From Chalciporus piperatus (Eukaryota; Basidiomycota; Agaricomycetes; Boletales; Boletaceae), in NCBI GenBank assembly GCA_038093975.1, contig JBBPTG010000181.1, positions 1-49,822 on the forward strand: a stretch of DNA of 49,822 nt, in the 5' to 3' direction. A program made the position numbers and the translations under genes. Under the pieces are notes generated by a model, which was not told where the DNA came from, did no database searches, and saw only the letters and a list, made by a program, of their open reading frames with translations. Below, piece after piece: positions 46,282 through 49,822 of the stretch. Position 1 is the stretch's first letter. Every line of letters starts with the position of its first letter.

Positions 46282-48012
46282 ATGTCCCAGGCACCCGCCA
46301 CCTCCTCCCAATTCAAGGCTACGAACGTCACCAACCCCCGTAACCCATCGAAGCGCGGAAAAGGAGAGTTTATCTTCACGGGCAAACCTTTTGAAGAGGT
46401 CGCAACATCCATTGGCAACACCGTGCACCTCAGGAACCTGAGAAGCTTGAAAGACGCCCAAATCACGCTCGGACGACACGGACACCGCTCCCCGGAAGGT
46501 GGAGACACCCTTCGATCGGCCCTAGGAGCTCTCCTGGAGTTCTCTACTTCCGCCCCGACACTCACCGCACTCCACTCCGAACTGCTCTTCTCCCTCGTTT
46601 GCATCATAGAAAATGCCATTCAATCATCCGAGTCAAACCCCCTGACACCCTTCGACAACCAGCTCACCAGACTCGAAAACGTAGTTCAGGATCACGAGTC
46701 CAAAGCAGTCATGTTCACCAGCTTGGTTGATGAACTGCGCACAGCAGTCGAGTCAGCCACCACCAACTTCGAAGAGGCCGTCAACCAAACCATTGCCACA
46801 CTTCAGGAACCCTCCCCCGACCATCAACCACGAGCCGGAGGACAACCCAAATCGTACGCAAACGCGGTCACCTATGGAGCGCACATGGAACACGCTGAAG
46901 TCCTCGCAAGGAGCGAGGCGGCCACCAGACAAGTAGTCGTAACGAGCACCAACGACATGCTACACGAGATGTCGCCGAAGGAGCTCATCTCCAAAGCGAA
47001 CTTGGCCATAGACCTAGCTAAGGAAAAGGGAGCCACCACCCCGGATGGCATGCTCTTCGTAAGCGTCCAGGCACTGAAGAACGGATCGCTTCGCTTCGAA
47101 GTGGACTCCCCAGAAAGCGCTGACTGGCTCAAAGTCGAAACCAACAAGGCATACTTCCTCACGCATTTCGACGCTAACTCCGACTTCGTTAACAGATCCT
47201 ACAAAACAATACTACAGTTCATTCCCGTCACCTTCGATCCTTCCCATGACCCATCTATTCGCAACATTGAAAAGTTATCCGGCATTTCTGAAGGTGGCCT
47301 TCGCGCCGCCACCTGGATTAAACCCCCACAGTTCCGTTCCAAGGAACAGAAAGTCGCGCACGCCATGGTAAGCTTCACCAATCCGCAAGACGCTAACACT
47401 GCCATTAGAGGAGGTCTCTCCGTGGAGGGAAAAAGAGTCAACGCACGTAGACAACTGCCCGAACCATGGCGGTGCTACAAGTGCCACTCTCTGGACATGA
47501 CCCACATGTCGCGTAAGTGCACCCTCGACCATGACGCTTGCGGAACGTGCGGCGAGCATCATCGCACCTCAGACTGCGAGGTCACGTCTGACCCTAACCG
47601 CCACTTCTGTGTCAACTGCAACCACGGAGGACACACAGCCTGGAGCCGCGACTGCCCTGCATTCCAGGCTGCTCGATCCAAGATGCATGCCAGAATGAAG
47701 GATGCGAAGTATATTTACTTCCCGATTCCCGAGGACCCGTCCACATGGGAAATGGACTCCCCTCCGCCATCGCAGCCCTTGCCCCCCACCCTAGCCCCCA
47801 GCCGTCCAGACCCAGGTTGGAAAACTGTGGAGAATGCGCGAATGAGGCGCGGCAACGCAGCGCAGACACATGTCCTTGGACGCACCCCACGTGAGGAAGG
47901 ATGGGGCCCCCGTCAATCCACTCTTGACGACGCATGGTACCCCCCCCGCTCATCCTACCAGCGGTACTCTCCCAGCGAACCGAATGTCCCACTCCCATCC
48001 CTATCCCAATGA
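46282..48012 (+). CDS. LINE ORF1, gag-like nucleic-acid-binding protein
   Basis: 576 residues without intron. The start MSQAPATSSQFKATNVTNPR is the first ATG of the frame. The first half is helical, followed by an RRM-like or pre-knuckle region (DGMLFVSVQALKNGSLRFEV, HAMVSFTNPQDANTAIRGGL). Three zinc-knuckle-like motifs follow: CYKCHSLDMTHMSRKC (CX2CX6HX4C), CGTCGEHHRTSDC (CX2CX3HX4C) and CVNCNHGGHTAWSRDC (CX2CX4HX6C). The end is Pro-rich. ORF1 proteins of this type coat the element RNA. C-rich codon use contrasts with neighbouring host genes. The stop overlaps the ORF2 start as ATGA (48009-48012). Confidence 0.88.
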   Translation: MSQAPATSSQFKATNVTNPRNPSKRGKGEFIFTGKPFEEVATSIGNTVHLRNLRSLKDAQITLGRHGHRSPEGGDTLRSALGALLEFSTSAPTLTALHSELLFSLVCIIENAIQSSESNPLTPFDNQLTRLENVVQDHESKAVMFTSLVDELRTAVESATTNFEEAVNQTIATLQEPSPDHQPRAGGQPKSYANAVTYGAHMEHAEVLARSEAATRQVVVTSTNDMLHEMSPKELISKANLAIDLAKEKGATTPDGMLFVSVQALKNGSLRFEVDSPESADWLKVETNKAYFLTHFDANSDFVNRSYKTILQFIPVTFDPSHDPSIRNIEKLSGISEGGLRAATWIKPPQFRSKEQKVAHAMVSFTNPQDANTAIRGGLSVEGKRVNARRQLPEPWRCYKCHSLDMTHMSRKCTLDHDACGTCGEHHRTSDCEVTSDPNRHFCVNCNHGGHTAWSRDCPAFQAARSKMHARMKDAKYIYFPIPEDPSTWEMDSPPPSQPLPPTLAPSRPDPGWKTVENARMRRGNAAQTHVLGRTPREEGWGPRQSTLDDAWYPPRSSYQRYSPSEPNVPLPSLSQ

Positions 48013-48940
48013 ATAGAGACAACCATCAGAACACCAATCTCCCTCGACTTAGAATTTGGCAACAAAACCTTAACAAAGCCCGCAACGCCCAACAACACAT
48101 GCTCAGCGACCTCGACCCAAATCTCTACGACATAGCAGCCATACAGGAACCCTACATTAACTTCGTCAACCTCACTACCTCTAATTCCCGATGGAACGTA
48201 ATCTACCCCTCCTGCCACAACGCCGACCGTGCAAAAAGAACGCGCTCAACCATTTTAATCAACAGAAAGCTATCGAAGGACCACTGGCGCGCCATACCCA
48301 TAAAACACCCAGACATCACCGCCATCGAGCTCAGTGGTCCCTTCGGCAAAGTACGCATCTACAACATATACAACGACGGAGAAAACGACGACACCCTCCA
48401 CTTCCTGGACCAACACCTAACGGAAGAAGGCGAACGCCGCCGAAACGACAACACAGCGGGACTCATTCTACTCGGCGACTTCAACAGGCACCACCCGATG
48501 TGGGATGAACCCCGCAACTCTCATCTGTTCACCGCTGCAAACCTCAGAGCAGCGGAGCCTCTAATCGATATTCTCGCATCATTCTCGCTCAAACAAGTTC
48601 TCCCCGAGGGTATACCCACGCTCCAGGCCTCCAACTCAAAAAACTACACCAGACCAGACAACGTCTTTTGCTCTACCCATCTCGCAGACTTATTCATCCG
48701 TTGCGACGTCGACCCAGAGCTCCGCCCCACTGATACCGACCACCTCCCCATCATCAGCGAGATCAACCTGTCCCCAGAACTCACCAATCCCCCCGACAGA
48801 AGGAACTACCGCGCAACAGACTGGAGCGAATTCAAGGACAAGCTCGAAACCCGCCTGGGGCTACTCCCAATCCCCACTGAAATCACCGAGATAGACTCAA
48901 TGAAGGCGAGACTCGGAGGTTTCATCAGGAAAAACCCTGT
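48009..48940 (+). CDS. LINE ORF2, endonuclease part only
   Basis: Starts at 48009 with MNRDNHQNTNLPRLRIWQQN, the ATG overlapping the ORF1 stop. The AP-endonuclease-like domain shows LRIWQQNLNKARNAQQ, IAAIQEPYIN with the metal-binding Glu, LILLGDFNRHHPMWDEPRN with the GDFN motif, RPDNVFCST and a final TDTDHLPIISEI with the catalytic Asp-His. After about 310 codons (GGFIRKNP) the sequence changes to the end of another transposon and the frame soon stops, so the reverse transcriptase is missing here. The rest may lie beyond the right edge. Non-functional as it stands. Confidence 0.85.
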
Positions 48941-49822
48941 ATGTCATAGCCAGTCATTTGTAGTCATATGTGCACCTATGACTTATTTGTGCACTTTTGT
49001 AAACAAATGGAACAATTTATGTACATATGGATCTTTTTTGAATCGACATTGTAGCATCTACAACTACTAGTACAACGTCTGATAGGAATACTTACTAGAC
49101 CAATTATTCAAAAGGAAGGTAGAACAAGTGTCTAAAACAATATCACCAGTCCAATCGGCAGAACGCTCATCATCAGTAACATGCGGAATTAGTTGACAAC
49201 TCTGCCTAATGGTTTTGAGAGGGATAATGTCACCGGGAATGGTAGGAGCCAAGTTTGAGATATTTGGAGGAAGAGAAGGTTTAGTAACTCTATACATGTT
49301 GTGGAACTTGCCTGGTGACGCCGAATGCTTATACCACTCTATGTATGCCAATGGTTCTTTTGGCCAGGTATCAGGCGCCTGAGTCAAAAGAGAAAGGGAG
49401 GAGGGAAGTTTGAAAATAACTCGCAAACGTCCTATTCGCATTCCTTTGAAAGCAAGATGTCAGATTGTTGGGTACAAATTCAAAACAGATACTATACTTA
49501 CCTTGCAAACCTGTAGTCTCTGCATCGCTGGTATAAGCCACGACAACGGTATCAAACCTGCCTGGCTTGGCTTTGATGGAATCTATCCCCTCTGTACCAT
49601 CAACGTCGTTACCGAGTATGTCGAGAGCGAACTTGCAGGTATGCCAAATGTCCAGTTTGTCGAATGGAAGATGGGCAAATGGAATGTTGCGGCGGGGAAG
49701 AGCTTCATCAGCGGGTAGAAGGGAGTTGAGATAGGTTCGAAGATGATGAGGGAATGAGGGAGCGTGATGGTTCTTTTGGATGCTATTGATAGTTTGGCCT
49801 GGGACGGCTGGCTGACGAGCGA
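48940..49822 (-). mobile_element. End of a Plavaka-like CACTA DNA transposon (partial)
   Basis: From about 48940 the DNA shows short repeated words next to the junction (GTCATAG, GTCATTTG, GTCATATG, CTATGACT and TGTGCAC twice), as expected of the subterminal repeats of CACTA-type elements. The minus-strand coding sequence inside matches the C-terminus of Plavaka transposases. The element runs off the right edge, so its other end and the target duplication cannot be seen. The exact boundary is uncertain by about 10 bases. It appears to be inserted in the LINE ORF2. Confidence 0.65.
49067..49822 (-). CDS. Plavaka-type (CACTA) transposase, C-terminal part
   Basis: Two exons are visible: right edge to 49502, and 49443-49067, separated by a 58-bp GT-AG intron (49444-49501) that joins ETTGLQ to GMRIGRLRVIFKLP in frame. 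Family-like segments include PFDKLDIWHTCKFALDIL, GRFDTVVVAYTSDAETTGLQ, KEPLAYIEWYKHSASPGKFH, MYRVTKPSLPPNI, IPLKTIRQSCQLIPHV and the C-terminal WTGDIVLDTCSTFLLNNW. This is the domain I recall at the end of Plavaka proteins in Agaricomycetes; the catalytic part would lie off the right edge. No stop or shift is seen in the visible part. The identification rests on memory of the family pattern. Confidence 0.7.

Larger units (their letters stand above)
46081..48940 (+). mobile_element. LINE retrotransposon, 3' part interrupted (Tad1/I-like)
   Basis: A non-LTR element with ORF1 (46282-48012) and the start of ORF2 (48009 onward). Its 5' edge is placed at about 46081 because the sequence shared by the two hydratase copies ends at GTAGTGCCCA just before it. 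ORF2 is open through the endonuclease domain and is cut at about 48940 by unrelated sequence that matches the end of a CACTA element; no reverse transcriptase is present within the window. LINE copies usually lose the 5' end, so having an intact 5' end and lacking the 3' part fits later interruption. Clade assignment (Tad1 or I) is tentative. Confidence 0.8.

Overview
The window looks like nuclear DNA of a mushroom-forming fungus (Basidiomycota, Agaricomycetes). Genes are dense and split by many 45-60 bp GT-AG introns. The gene content fits this group: lineage-specific F-box families, a WD40-TPR-HET receptor-like protein, an Argonaute, a Tc1/mariner element with long inverted repeats, a LINE and a Plavaka-like CACTA transposon. 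All models were spliced by hand. Where I say a frame 'closes', the summed exon lengths were divisible by three and ended at the stated stop.

Left part (1-15.4 kb), housekeeping and orphan genes: the 5' half of nucleoporin NUP188 (-), TAF4 of TFIID (-), a damaged F-box gene (-), a 1123-residue membrane protein with seven predicted membrane spans and long disordered regions (-), and an intronless membrane protein of unknown function (+).

Middle-left (16.4-26.3 kb), possible genome-defence or self-recognition genes: an Agaricomycete orphan (+), then a 21-exon Argonaute (+) whose frame closes but which lacks the core of the PAZ domain and two of the four PIWI catalytic acidic residues. Convergent to it is a WD40-TPR-HET protein (-). 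Proximity is all that links the two; no functional link is shown.

Middle (26.7-35.6 kb): lipin/phosphatidate phosphatase PAH1 (-) and the complex I LYR subunit NDUFB9 (-). A 4.27-kb two-gene Tc1/mariner element follows, inserted about 145 bp upstream of the NDUFB9 start. Its 308-bp inverted repeats differ at one base. It carries an intact DD34E transposase (331 aa, -) and an intact 599-residue passenger gene (+) of unknown function.

Right part (35.8-49.8 kb): an F-box/LRR-like gene (+), an enoyl-CoA hydratase (-), a SMYD-type SET/MYND methyltransferase (+), a Derlin (+), an F-box fragment (+), a paralogue of the F-box/LRR gene (-), and a decayed second copy of the hydratase (+). A LINE begins immediately after that copy. 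Its ORF1 is complete and its ORF2 is cut after the endonuclease by the end of a Plavaka-like CACTA element that continues past the right edge.

The strongest candidates for something undescribed are the PAZ-less, probably slicer-dead Argonaute and the passenger gene of the Tc1/mariner element.
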